A stretch of 64,000 nt of DNA, taken from contig JBBCIS010000009.1 of the NCBI GenBank assembly GCA_037189845.1, forward strand, positions 1 to 64,000, given 5' to 3'. Shown here one piece after another: positions 36,050 to 44,625 of the stretch; the stretch's first letter is position 1, and each line of letters begins with the position of its first letter. This stretch comes from JAMLHH01 sp037189845 (lineage in GTDB: Bacteria > Bacteroidota > Bacteroidia > Chitinophagales > JADIYW01). The position numbers and the translations under genes are program-made. The notes beneath the pieces were generated by a model. That model searched no databases and had not been told where the DNA came from. It saw only the letters and a program-made list of their open reading frames with translations.

Positions 36050-37534
36050 ATGGGAAAACCAACCGGATTTTTAGAACAAACCAGAGAACTTCCAAGCTAT
36101 AAAAAAGCTGAGGAGCGTATCAAAGATTATAAGGAGTTCTATATAGAATTTCCTGAAGAAAAAACCCGTGCTCAGGCGTCAAGATGCATGGACTGCGGCG
36201 TGCCTTTCTGCCACAACGGATGTCCATTGGGAAATATCATTCCTGAATTTAACGATGCAGCATACAATGGTGACTGGGCATTAGCTATAGAGATTCTACA
36301 CTCTACCAATAACTTCCCTGAATTTACCGGACGCATCTGCCCGGCACCTTGTGAAGCTTCTTGTGTATTGGGTATCAATCAGCCACCAGTTGCTATTGAG
36401 CATATTGAGAAGTCAATTATTGAAAAAGCTTACGAGTTAAACCTTGTAAAACCAAATCCTCCTGTACAGCGTACCGGTAAAAAAGTAGCTGTAGTAGGTT
36501 CAGGCCCGTCAGGTCTGGCGGCGGCGGCTCAGCTGAATAAAGCAGGCCATACAGTGACAGTTTACGAAAGAGCTGACAGAGTCGGTGGTCTTTTGAGATA
36601 TGGTATTCCTGATTTCAAGCTGGATAAAAGTGTCATTGACAGAAGAATCAATATCCTTGTGGAGGAAGGTATTACTTTCAAAACCAACTCAGATATAGGC
36701 AATAATATCCCTGTTTCAGAATTAGACCAATACGACGCAGTCGTATTATGCGGCGGCTCTACAGTTCCGAGAGATTTACCTATCCCGGGTCGTCAGTTGA
36801 AAGGTATTTATCCTGCCATGGAATTCCTCAGCCAGTCTAATAAACGCGTATCCGGTATTCCTACTGAAATAGATCACAGAAATATTCCTTACGCAAATGG
36901 CGATTTATTCGCTACAGATAAAAATGTATTCGTTATCGGTGGTGGTGATACAGGTTCTGACTGCGTTGGTACTTCCAACAGACACCGTGCAAAATCTATT
37001 ACTCAAATCGAGTTGTTGGCAAAACCTCCGGTAGGCCGTCATGAAAGTACTCCATGGCCTTTGTGGCCTATGCAGTTGCGTACATCTTCATCTCATGAAG
37101 AAGGAGCAGATCGTAAATGGGCTATTCTGACAAAAGAATTTGTAGGAAATGAAGCAGGAGAACTTACAGGCATCCGTCTGGTGGATATTGAGTGGGTCAC
37201 AATCGACGGTCGCCCACAATTCAAAGAAATAGAAGGATCTGAAAGAGTAGAGCCATGCGAAATAGCTTTCCTTGCAATGGGATTCCTACATCCTCAACAT
37301 GAAGGTATGTTGAAAGATTTGGGAATTGCTTTGGATGAAAGAGGAAATGTAAAGGCTAATAACTATCAGACATCCAACCCTAAAATATTCTCTGCAGGAG
37401 ATATGAGAAGAGGACAGTCTTTGGTCGTATGGGCTATTTCCGAAGGTCGGGAAGCTGCAAAAACAGTAGATATATATCTTACAGGCTCTTCTAAATTAGA
37501 ATCCAAAGATCAGGGAAAACTGATGGTAGTTTAA
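36050..37534 (+). CDS. gltD: Glutamate synthase small subunit
   Basis: 494 residues. N-terminal cysteine clusters for two 4Fe-4S centres (CMDCGVPFCHNGCPLG and CPAPCEASC), FAD site VVGSGPSGLAAA and NADPH site VIGGGDTGSDC. It supplies electrons from NAD(P)H to the large subunit. It lies 31 nt after gltB and is followed by a strong terminator, so gltBD is a two-gene unit. Confidence 0.97.
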   Translation: MGKPTGFLEQTRELPSYKKAEERIKDYKEFYIEFPEEKTRAQASRCMDCGVPFCHNGCPLGNIIPEFNDAAYNGDWALAIEILHSTNNFPEFTGRICPAPCEASCVLGINQPPVAIEHIEKSIIEKAYELNLVKPNPPVQRTGKKVAVVGSGPSGLAAAAQLNKAGHTVTVYERADRVGGLLRYGIPDFKLDKSVIDRRINILVEEGITFKTNSDIGNNIPVSELDQYDAVVLCGGSTVPRDLPIPGRQLKGIYPAMEFLSQSNKRVSGIPTEIDHRNIPYANGDLFATDKNVFVIGGGDTGSDCVGTSNRHRAKSITQIELLAKPPVGRHESTPWPLWPMQLRTSSSHEEGADRKWAILTKEFVGNEAGELTGIRLVDIEWVTIDGRPQFKEIEGSERVEPCEIAFLAMGFLHPQHEGMLKDLGIALDERGNVKANNYQTSNPKIFSAGDMRRGQSLVVWAISEGREAAKTVDIYLTGSSKLESKDQGKLMVV

Positions 37535-37556
37535 TCCTTGGATTTTTATAGATAAC

Positions 37557-37585
37557 AAGCCACTCAGATTTGAGTGGCTTTTTTG
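37557..37585 (+). terminator. Terminator of gltBD
   Basis: AAGCCACTCA GATT TGAGTGGCTT followed by a T-tract and G: a near-ideal hairpin 23 nt after the gltD stop. Confidence 0.92.
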
Positions 37586-37609
37586 ATTCTATGAGCGAAA
37601 TAATAATTT

Positions 37610-37641
37610 TTTGAGTATTAGAAAAATAAAGTTTAGATTTG
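37610..37641 (+). promoter_or_regulatory. Promoter of ZIP transporter gene
   Basis: TTTG (37610-37613), a 20-nt spacer, TAGATTTG (37634-37641). The box ends 16 nt before the TTG start, which supports that start. Confidence 0.65.
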
Positions 37642-37657
37642 TCTAAAATTTGGTCAT

Positions 37658-38482
37658 TTGGAAGCCATCATCCATTTTTGTGAACAATTAGGTCCTGTCA
37701 AATCTGCTTTGCTGGCTACAACCTTTACATGGTTTTTGACAGCATTAGGAGCATCTACTGTCTTGTTTTTTAAACAACCTAAACGTTCATTACTGGATGC
37801 TATGCTTGGATTTACCGGAGGGGTAATGATGGCCGCCAGCTTCTGGTCATTATTGGATCCGGCTCTGGAAATGTCCAAAAGCATCAACGGGAAAAGCTTC
37901 TGGATAATGCCTGTTGCTGGATTTGCTGCAGGAGCTTTGTTTTTATTTTTAATGGATAAAATCATTCCTCATCTGCATATTAATTTTGGTAAAAATGAAT
38001 CAGAGGGCTTAAAAACGGACTGGCACAGCACTACATTATTGGTCTTGGCAATTACTATGCATAATATACCGGAGGGGCTCGCTGTAGGCGTTCTGTTCGG
38101 AGCATCATTTGCCGGAGTAGAAGGAGCTACTATTCCTGCGGCAATTGTGTTGGCAATCGGAATGGGAATTCAGAATTTTCCCGAAGGTATTGCCGTAGCT
38201 TTTCCTTTGAGAAGAATGGGAGTCAGCAGAAGAAAATCACTTTGGATAGGTCAGTTATCAGCCATTGTAGAACCAATAGCCGGAGTTATAGGTGCCTATG
38301 CCGTATTTCATATTCAACCGATCTTACCTTTTGCTATGTGCTTTGCTGCAGGAGCAATGATTTACATAGTGGTTGAAGAGGTAATTCCCGAAACCCAGCG
38401 GGATAAATATACCGATGTGGCCGTAATGGCATTTATGGCGGGATTTCTGATTATGATGATATTGGATACTGCGCTGGTATAA
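37658..38482 (+). CDS. ZIP family divalent metal transporter
   Basis: 274 residues from a TTG start; the promoter box just upstream leaves no room for another start, and the next ATG would cut away the first membrane helix. The ZIP metal-site motifs are HNIPEGLAVGV and GIQNFPEGIAVAFPLRR, with the family's His-free variable loop. ZIP carriers, here of the ZupT/GufA type, move zinc, iron or manganese into the cytoplasm. It ends 5 nt from the convergent aminotransferase gene. Confidence 0.92.
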   Translation: MEAIIHFCEQLGPVKSALLATTFTWFLTALGASTVLFFKQPKRSLLDAMLGFTGGVMMAASFWSLLDPALEMSKSINGKSFWIMPVAGFAAGALFLFLMDKIIPHLHINFGKNESEGLKTDWHSTTLLVLAITMHNIPEGLAVGVLFGASFAGVEGATIPAAIVLAIGMGIQNFPEGIAVAFPLRRMGVSRRKSLWIGQLSAIVEPIAGVIGAYAVFHIQPILPFAMCFAAGAMIYIVVEEVIPETQRDKYTDVAVMAFMAGFLIMMILDTALV

Positions 38483-38487
38483 ATTGT

Positions 38488-39129
38488 TTATTCTAACATT
38501 CGCCCCAGCTGTATCCCCCGGACTGCATTTGTCAATAAGATTGCTTCCGCATTGAACAGATCTTCTTTCGTTAAAGATTTTTCTATGACCGGGAAAACAG
38601 AATGATGCATCATCCAGGTACGGTAAACTCCCTTCACAGGCATGTCTGATAATGGCGGAGTGAATAATTTATTTTCTTTCATAATACAGATATTGAAAAT
38701 GGTCGTTTCTATTACATGACCCTTTTCATTCAGTATTATGGCATCGTCATAGTTATTCTGAGCAGCCCACTTTGCAGCCGATCGATACAGATCCCTTTCT
38801 GTGGTTTTTGCATTCCAGGGAGAAGCAACCTGCTTGCACTGTTCAGTATAAATACCCAATGAAAATGTGCTAAACACCGGCTTTTCTATTGGAATCACCT
38901 CTACCCTATCTGAGCAAACCCCGTTGAAATCTATATTCAAAAGATATCTTATTCTGTAATAATTTTCATCCTGAGGTAAAGCATTTAAAATTGTATTTCT
39001 GGCAGTAACTATCAATATATCTGAAACAGGATATCCATTCTGATATAAACCCCAGGTCAGACGTTGCAAATGCAATTCCAACAGCTCTGATTTACCCTTA
39101 GCACATAACAAAGTTTCGATATACTCCAT
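38488..39129 (-). CDS. Class IV aminotransferase / aminodeoxychorismate lyase-like
   Basis: 213 residues. The class IV PLP-enzyme pattern is present: NAKTTERDLY with the likely PLP lysine (about 105), ILNEKGHVIETTIFNI and TPPLSDMPVKGVYR. Size and sequence fit PabC-like 4-amino-4-deoxychorismate lyases, which make 4-aminobenzoate for folate, but branched-chain or D-amino-acid transaminase cannot be excluded. No pabA or pabB is nearby; folA and thyA are 15 kb away. Confidence 0.82.
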   Translation of the reverse strand: MEYIETLLCAKGKSELLELHLQRLTWGLYQNGYPVSDILIVTARNTILNALPQDENYYRIRYLLNIDFNGVCSDRVEVIPIEKPVFSTFSLGIYTEQCKQVASPWNAKTTERDLYRSAAKWAAQNNYDDAIILNEKGHVIETTIFNICIMKENKLFTPPLSDMPVKGVYRTWMMHHSVFPVIEKSLTKEDLFNAEAILLTNAVRGIQLGRMLE

Positions 39130-39218
39130 TGACTACCAAAATAAGGTGATTTATTGTACTATACACATTGGCAACAAAAATTCGATATATCTTAGGAGTA
39201 ATAACTACAAAAATCTTT

Positions 39219-39794
39219 ATGAAGAAGTTCATCACCTTGATTTTTCTGATAAGTTCAGTATTATTTTCCCCGGTCATTCATTCCTGTAAAAAAAGCATCA
39301 GTAGTTGCGGAGATGTAGATTACAGCCCAAAATTTCATGCAAATAAGCTTCAGGGGAATCTTGATTATGTAAGCGACTCAATACTGTATTCTAATCTCAT
39401 CGTCAGCCTGAATTTCAGTGGTCAGCATTACAGTAAGATTGCAGAAACCTTTGACTTGTTTCCCACTGCTTATGCCTGTAGTCCTGTAGAGCCATATACT
39501 GAAGAAAGGATTACAGATATCATTATCACTGCCGATGTAGCTTTCGACGAAGCTCATCCGGCCGGTAGTGATTTGAAAGATTTTTTTGAGATCAATCCTT
39601 ATATGTCAGGAAGCACAGCATCTGTTACCGAATATCTGAACAGAAAACCAATGGTAGAAAATGCTCAGCTCCAATTGATCCAATCTCCTGACGTTTCAAA
39701 AAATATTTCATTTACGATCACATATCATTTTGAGGGAAAACTGGCTAAAAAACTGAGCTATCAGATTGCTTCGGTTAAATTACTTTCGGAGTAA
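39219..39794 (+). CDS. DUF5034-like lipoprotein, paralogue 1
   Basis: 191 residues from ATG 39219, chosen over an upstream in-frame ATG (39168) because it gives a signal peptide with lipobox VIHSC. The mature part has two Cys near the start, then LNFSGQHY, TFDLFPTAYACSP.EPYTEERITDIII and DEAHPAGSDLKD, shared with the next gene. The family looks like DUF5034, Bacteroidota-specific envelope lipoproteins of unknown function. Expression context is unclear. Confidence 0.78.
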   Translation: MKKFITLIFLISSVLFSPVIHSCKKSISSCGDVDYSPKFHANKLQGNLDYVSDSILYSNLIVSLNFSGQHYSKIAETFDLFPTAYACSPVEPYTEERITDIIITADVAFDEAHPAGSDLKDFFEINPYMSGSTASVTEYLNRKPMVENAQLQLIQSPDVSKNISFTITYHFEGKLAKKLSYQIASVKLLSE

Positions 39795-39857
39795 TGAACT
39801 TTCGAAGTTACTCTAACTTCATACATCAAAACATTCATAACCCTCACAATTTTTCAG

Positions 39858-40466
39858 ATGAAAAGAATTATTGCTTTATTCGGACTTTTATCCGTGATTA
39901 CTCTATCATCTATTATCAATTCCTGCGGAAAACTAGGTGGTGCAACTTGCGGAAGAAAAGATCGATTTAGTGATTATAAATATCACGCAAACCAAATTTC
40001 AGGGACATTACGAGCTGTTATTGGTTCCGATGAAGAAGACATAAGGACTCATAGCTATACATATAATGAGCTGATTTTTAAAATAGGATTTAGCGGGCAA
40101 CATTATAGCTGTATTTCTCCGACATTCGACCTCTTTCCTTCAGCATACGCATGTAGCCCACCTGAACCATATTCAGATGAAAAAATCACAGATATCATCA
40201 TCATTTCCAATGAAGATTATGATGAAACACATCCTGCAGGAACAGATTTAAAAGATTTATTCGAAGTTCAATCTAGCAACGGAAATAGATCCACTGTATC
40301 AGAATATCTACAAAAACAACCTAAAATAGAATATATAGAATTTAAGTTAGCAAAAGCTCCTGAGGAGAAGAAAACCCATACGTTTACTATCACCTATCAT
40401 TATGCAGGTAAATTGATGCAGGAATTGAGTTATCAATTCGAACCGGTACAGATTAGGGTTCTTTAA
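39858..40466 (+). CDS. DUF5034-like lipoprotein, paralogue 2
   Basis: 202 residues with lipobox IINSC. It shares with its upstream neighbour the blocks GFSGQHYS, TFDLFPSAYACSPPEPYSDEK (within one alignment), ITDIIII, HPAGTDLKDLFE, VSEYL and FTITYH.GKL..LSYQ, so the two arose by tandem duplication. Unknown function at the inner face of the envelope or on the surface. Its stop codon overlaps the convergent rimO stop region by 4 nt. Confidence 0.78.
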   Translation: MKRIIALFGLLSVITLSSIINSCGKLGGATCGRKDRFSDYKYHANQISGTLRAVIGSDEEDIRTHSYTYNELIFKIGFSGQHYSCISPTFDLFPSAYACSPPEPYSDEKITDIIIISNEDYDETHPAGTDLKDLFEVQSSNGNRSTVSEYLQKQPKIEYIEFKLAKAPEEKKTHTFTITYHYAGKLMQELSYQFEPVQIRVL

Positions 40467-41773
40467 ATCAACTCGCCGTACAAATCAAATTCCGTTGCGT
40501 CAACAATTCTGATTTGTGCGAAATCTCCGATTCTTAAATATCCCTTTTTAGCCGGAATGATGACTTCATTATCGACTTCCGGTGAATCGAATTCTGTACG
40601 CCCGATATAATTACCGGATTCTCTTCTGTCTATCAACACCTTAAAAATCTGACCGATTTTCTCTGAATTTTTTTCAAAAGAAATTTCCTCCTGGATTCCC
40701 ATTAATCTTTGAGCTCTTTCGCTTTTGACATCATCAGGAATATCATCTTCGTACTGATGTGCGATAGTATTTTCTTCATGGGAATAATTGAAAACTCCCA
40801 GTCGCTCAAATTTCATCTCACGTACGAAATCACACAATTCTTCAAAATCCTGCTCTGTTTCTCCCGGAAAACCTACCAGCATTGTTGTACGAATTGCAAT
40901 GCCAGGAACTTTTTCTCTGAAACTCATAATCAGCTGTCTTTGCTCTTCACGGGTTACCTGACGACGCATACGTGTCAGCACATTATCCGCGGCATGCTGG
41001 AAAGGAATATCCAGATATGCACAAACTTTATCGCAATCATTCATCGCTTCCAGAATTTCCATCGGAAATTTGGACGGATACGCATAATGAAGCCTGATCC
41101 ACTCTATCCCTTCTACTTCATTCAAAGCATACAATAAATCCGGAAGTGCTCTTCTCTTATAAATGTCCAAACCATAATAGGTCAGCTCCTGGGCAATCAG
41201 AATCAATTCTTTGACACCTGATCTGGCGAGATTTTTAGCTTCATCTACCAGCGACTCTATCGTGCGGGAAACATGATCTCCACGCATCAAAGGAATAGCA
41301 CAAAATGAGCAGGTTCTGTTACAACCTTCTGATATTTTGAGATAAGCGAAATGCTGCGGTGTGCTCAAAGTACGCTCACCAATCAGCTCATGCTTATAAT
41401 CCACATTGAACCTTGCCAATAGCTGCGGCATTTCCAATGTACCGAAATAACCATCTACGGCAGGAATTTCAACCTCTAAATCATCTTTGTATCTCTGGGA
41501 AAGGCACCCTGTAACAAATAGCTTATCAATGTGTCCTCTTTCCTTTTTATCAGCATACAAAAGAATCGTATTAATAGACTCTTCTTTTGCACGGTCAATA
41601 AATCCGCACGTATTGATGACAACCACATTTGCATCTGTGTTACCTTCACTATGCTCAGCTTTGATATCATGATGCTGCAGCTGACTCACTAAAACTTCAG
41701 AATCTACCAGATTTTTGGAACATCCCAAAGTAATGACATCTACTTTATCCTGACGTAAAGATCTTGTTTTCAA
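40463..41773 (-). CDS. rimO: Ribosomal protein S12 methylthiotransferase RimO
   Basis: 436 residues. The N-terminal domain has three cluster cysteines (TLGCSKN, INTCGFI, VTGCLSQ). The radical SAM core has the CxxxCxxC motif in GCNRTCSFC, and a C-terminal TRAM domain ends in FDLYGELI. It adds a methylthio group to the conserved aspartate of S12. It sits downstream of ftsY with an 18-nt gap, in the ribosomal-protein/ftsY/rimO cluster conserved in Bacteroidota. Confidence 0.96.
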   Translation of the reverse strand: MKTRSLRQDKVDVITLGCSKNLVDSEVLVSQLQHHDIKAEHSEGNTDANVVVINTCGFIDRAKEESINTILLYADKKERGHIDKLFVTGCLSQRYKDDLEVEIPAVDGYFGTLEMPQLLARFNVDYKHELIGERTLSTPQHFAYLKISEGCNRTCSFCAIPLMRGDHVSRTIESLVDEAKNLARSGVKELILIAQELTYYGLDIYKRRALPDLLYALNEVEGIEWIRLHYAYPSKFPMEILEAMNDCDKVCAYLDIPFQHAADNVLTRMRRQVTREEQRQLIMSFREKVPGIAIRTTMLVGFPGETEQDFEELCDFVREMKFERLGVFNYSHEENTIAHQYEDDIPDDVKSERAQRLMGIQEEISFEKNSEKIGQIFKVLIDRRESGNYIGRTEFDSPEVDNEVIIPAKKGYLRIGDFAQIRIVDATEFDLYGELI

Positions 41774-41791
41774 CCAGAAAGATTTCAGATA

Positions 41792-42772
41792 TTAATTAAA
41801 TAGTGTTTCTACGAAAGCTCTTCTGTTAAACACTTGCAGCTGCTCCATTTTTTCACCAAGACCGATATATTTCACCGGAATTTTGAATTCATCGGCAATA
41901 CTCAGAACGACACCGCCTTTGGCCGTACCATCCAGCTTTGTGATAGCTAAAGCTGTCACCTGTGTTGCTGCCGAGAAATGTTTTGCCTGTTCCAAAGCAT
42001 TTTGCCCGGTAGTAGCATCCAGCACTAAAAGTACTTCGTGAGGTGCATCCGGAATGACTTTAGACATCACACGTTTGATTTTAGAAAGCTCATCCATCAA
42101 ACCTACTTTATTGTGCAGACGTCCGGCAGTATCTATAATAACTACATCTGCACCTTTGGAAACAGCAGATTGCACTGTATCAAATGCCACTGCAGCAGGG
42201 TCGCTTCCCATAGCTTGTTTGACAATAGGAACCCCTACTCTTTCAGACCAGATAGTGAGCTGATCCACAGCCGCAGCCCTGAATGTATCTGCAGCTCCTA
42301 AAACGACATTATATCCTTGTTTTTTAAACTGATAGGATAATTTACCTATCGTAGTCGTTTTTCCCACACCATTGACACCAACAACCATGATGACATAAGG
42401 CTTTTTGTCAGATGGAACGGAGTAATCTTCAATGTCGTAAGTATTGTTTTCTTCCAGCAGTCTGGAAATTTCATCGTAAAGAATACGATTGAGTTCGTTA
42501 GCGTTAATGTATTTATCAACTGCTACCCTTGCTTCTAACCTGTCTATGATTTTGATGGTCGTACTGAGGCTCACATCAGAAGTGATCAAAATTTCTTCCA
42601 GCTCGTCCAGAAATTCAATATCAACAGTAGACTTACCTGCTACTGCTTTAGAAATTCTGGAAAAGAAACCTTGCTTGGTTTTTTCGAGCCCCTGCTGAAG
42701 TTGTTCTACTTCTTCCTTGACTTCCTCTTCGGTTTTTTCTTTGGAACCGAACCACTTTTTAAAAATGCTCAT
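41792..42772 (-). CDS. ftsY: Signal recognition particle receptor FtsY
   Basis: 326 residues from ATG 42772 (MSIFKKWFGSK); an ATG 60 nt upstream was rejected as it lengthens beyond the family start. A short acidic A-domain (EEEVKEEVEQLQ) is followed by the NG GTPase domain: GVNGVGKTTTIGKLS, DTFRAAAVDQL, DTAGRLHN and TKLDGTAKGG. It docks SRP-ribosome complexes at the membrane for co-translational insertion. Downstream of DUF4295 and L33/L28 in one operon. Confidence 0.96.
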   Translation of the reverse strand: MSIFKKWFGSKEKTEEEVKEEVEQLQQGLEKTKQGFFSRISKAVAGKSTVDIEFLDELEEILITSDVSLSTTIKIIDRLEARVAVDKYINANELNRILYDEISRLLEENNTYDIEDYSVPSDKKPYVIMVVGVNGVGKTTTIGKLSYQFKKQGYNVVLGAADTFRAAAVDQLTIWSERVGVPIVKQAMGSDPAAVAFDTVQSAVSKGADVVIIDTAGRLHNKVGLMDELSKIKRVMSKVIPDAPHEVLLVLDATTGQNALEQAKHFSAATQVTALAITKLDGTAKGGVVLSIADEFKIPVKYIGLGEKMEQLQVFNRRAFVETLFN

Positions 42773-42849
42773 AGATAGTTTTAGAAATGCAAACAGCTTC
42801 TCTAAGATACTCAGAGAAGCTATTGTATGCAATTAAATACAAGATTTAA

Positions 42850-43017
42850 TTAAGCTTTTTTGAGCTCTTCCTGTACTAAATCTTTGTGAATGAATTTTTC
42901 ACGGAAAGAATAAGCACCAGTCTTTTCAGATCTTACTGCTTTAATTACTTTCACCATTGTCTTAGAATCAACAGCTTTACCCCTGTCAGTTCTGGAGTTT
43001 TTGGAAACTTTAGCCAT
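42850..43017 (-). CDS. DUF4295 family small basic protein
   Basis: 55 residues, very Lys/Arg-rich: MAKVSKNSRTDRGKAVDSKT, then TMVKVIKAVRSEKTGAYSF and a charged tail. The DUF4295 family is found in Bacteroidota between rpmG and ftsY, exactly as here, and behaves like an accessory ribosomal protein of that lineage. Only 2 nt separate its start from the rpmG stop, so it is co-translated. Too short for many gene finders; family match from position and sequence pattern. Confidence 0.92.
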   Translation of the reverse strand: MAKVSKNSRTDRGKAVDSKTMVKVIKAVRSEKTGAYSFREKFIHKDLVQEELKKA

Positions 43018-43019
43018 GA

Positions 43020-43205
43020 TTATTTAATTTCTTTGTGAATAGTATATTTTTTCATGATCGGGTTGTATTTTTTCAACTCGATTCTTTCAGGAGTATTTTT
43101 ACGGTTTTTTACCGAAATATATCTCGAAGTACCTGGCAAACCTGTTGTTTTGTGCTCAGTACACTCTAAAATCACCTGGATTCTATTTCCTTTTTTCTTA
43201 GCCAT
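43020..43205 (-). CDS. rpmG: 50S ribosomal protein L33
   Basis: 61 residues, with AKKKGNRIQVILECTEHKT, YISVKNRKNTPERIELKKY and NP..KKYTIHKE typical of L33. Only one of the usual zinc cysteines is present (Cys15), so this is the zinc-free form. It lies between L28 and DUF4295. Confidence 0.97.
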   Translation of the reverse strand: MAKKKGNRIQVILECTEHKTTGLPGTSRYISVKNRKNTPERIELKKYNPIMKKYTIHKEIK

Positions 43206-43217
43206 CGCCGTCTGTTT

Positions 43218-43463
43218 TTAGAAGTTTAAAACGATTTCACCCTTCTTTTCCAACTCTTTCAAGTAAGCGTAGATACCTTTTTTGTTGATAGTACGCAGTG
43301 CTTGAGTAGATAGTTTCACTTCGATCCAACGGTCTACTTCAGGGATGTAAAAATTCTTCTTTTGCAAATTCGGATTGAATTTACGTTTGGTCTTTCTATT
43401 GGAGTGAGAGACATAATGACCTGATTGAGGTCCTTTTCCGGTTAGCTCACAAAACCTTGCCAT
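43218..43463 (-). CDS. rpmB: 50S ribosomal protein L28
   Basis: 81 residues: MARFCELTGKGPQSGHYVSH, SNRKTKRKFNPNLQKKNFYI and the C-terminal ALRTINKKGI, all typical of L28. First gene of the rpmB-rpmG-DUF4295-ftsY-rimO cluster, with a TATCTTTG promoter box 26 nt upstream. Confidence 0.98.
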   Translation of the reverse strand: MARFCELTGKGPQSGHYVSHSNRKTKRKFNPNLQKKNFYIPEVDRWIEVKLSTQALRTINKKGIYAYLKELEKKGEIVLNF

Positions 43464-43488
43464 ACTCTTAGTTTCTTTTTAAAGGCTG

Positions 43489-43496
43489 CAAAGATA
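43489..43496 (-). promoter_or_regulatory. -7 box of rpmB operon
   Basis: TATCTTTG on the minus strand; predicted leader about 20 nt. No TTTG at the usual -33 distance. Confidence 0.5.
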
Positions 43497-43559
43497 TTTA
43501 TTATCCAGGCAGTTTGTTTTTTAGTTTTTCAACAGCTGAGAAAGTTATCCTCATCTATG

Positions 43560-43633
43560 TGACCTTGAAGAGATTCGAACTCCTAACCTGCTGATCCGTA
43601 GTCAGCTGCTCTATCCAATTGAGCTACAAGGCC
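43560..43633 (-). tRNA. tRNA-Arg (anticodon ACG)
   Basis: On the minus strand: acceptor GGCCTTG/CAAGGTC, D-arm AGCTCAATTGGATAGAGC, anticodon arm CTGACTACGGATCAG with ACG, T-arm TTAGGAGTTCGAATC, discriminator A. CCA is not encoded, unlike the tRNA-Thr in this window. Confidence 0.96.
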
Positions 43634-43669
43634 AATTAAATTCGGGACAAGCCTTCATTTAATGAGGTG

Positions 43670-43702
43670 CAAAGATAATTATAATTCTTACATTATCCCA
43701 AA
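43670..43702 (-). promoter_or_regulatory. Promoter of tRNA-Arg
   Basis: On the minus strand TTTG (43702-43699), 21-nt spacer, TATCTTTG (43677-43670); the tRNA begins 37 nt after the box. Confidence 0.65.
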
Positions 43703-43840
43703 ACAGCAGGATTTTTTTATGATTTTATCAAAACATTTTTCTTCCTGTATCTTTCTGTCTATCTATCAGAAATTTACATATCTGCCCTGATATTTTTATG
43801 CTTTGAATCCTCTATTCTGCTTTGATTATCTCTGCTAATT

Positions 43841-43879
43841 CTAAATAAAGATGCCCGGCCCGGAGGATCAGACATCTTT
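43841..43879 (-). terminator. Possible terminator of the iron operon
   Basis: On the minus strand AAAGATG, a 19-nt GC-rich loop, CATCTTT, then ATTTAG; T-tract short. Confidence 0.5.
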
Positions 43880-43903
43880 CAGCTGCAATCGCTTATGCCT
43901 GTC

Positions 43904-44614
43904 TTATTTTACTTCTACGAAGTAAGTGACGCATCTCCATACATTTTTATGCTCAACGCCATTTACTGTGCCTTGCTCACTTTGGTACTTAGATGCTTCT
44001 ATCATATATACACCTTTCCATAGTGGCGTAAACGTAGCTTTACCATCCTTATCGGTAGAAATGTTTGTATTCCATCCTGATGGTGAAAAAATCTCAATTC
44101 CGATGCCGTCAGCCGGTGCAGATTTCAACAAAGCAGTCAGATCGATTGGTTTGTTGACTTTGTATTTGGGTGTGGCTCCTAACTGGAATGTAATATCGTG
44201 CTTTGCCTGTTGTTCAGCGCCGGCAGTTGATTTGCCAACCTGAACTCTTGCTATTGTATTGAACTGGTACAAAGCATCTCCGTCAAACTTCGGATTGTGT
44301 GCAACAGATAAGGTATAAATACCTTCCTGTGCAGGTGTGAATTCCGCTGTAAAATGATCTTCACGGGCAGTTGTCGGCAATGGAGCAGATGTCCCGTCCG
44401 GAGCAGTCAGGATTAACTTAAATTCTTTCACATCAGAGTACCAGTCATCTACCTTTTCCAGCTCTTTGTGTGCATATTCACCATAAAAGACTTTCACTGT
44501 TTGCTTTTCTCTTGCAGAAGCATTGAATGGTGCTTCGATCCATAATGCGTGCGCAAATGCCTGCGTCAGCATACTGACCATCGCCAGCATAAATAATATT
44601 GATGATTTTCTCAT
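43904..44614 (-). CDS. DUF4198 domain periplasmic protein
   Basis: 236 residues with signal peptide (to FAHA). The mature start HALWIEAPF and the blocks VKVFYGEYAHKE, LTAPDGTSAPL, EGIYTLSVAHNPKFDGD and VYMIEASKYQSEQG are typical of DUF4198, tandem beta-sandwich proteins often found beside metal or siderophore uptake genes. Last gene of the TonB receptor-DUF4374-PepSY-DUF4198 operon (12-nt gap to the PepSY gene). The N-terminal His of the mature protein is typical of the family and could bind metal. Confidence 0.83.
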   Translation of the reverse strand: MRKSSILFMLAMVSMLTQAFAHALWIEAPFNASAREKQTVKVFYGEYAHKELEKVDDWYSDVKEFKLILTAPDGTSAPLPTTAREDHFTAEFTPAQEGIYTLSVAHNPKFDGDALYQFNTIARVQVGKSTAGAEQQAKHDITFQLGATPKYKVNKPIDLTALLKSAPADGIGIEIFSPSGWNTNISTDKDGKATFTPLWKGVYMIEASKYQSEQGTVNGVEHKNVWRCVTYFVEVK

Positions 44615-44625
44615 TTTAAAAGATT

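Noticed and set aside
37658..37801. ATG at about 37802 as start of the ZIP transporter
   Set aside because: It would delete the first transmembrane helix; the TTG start sits correctly behind a promoter box.
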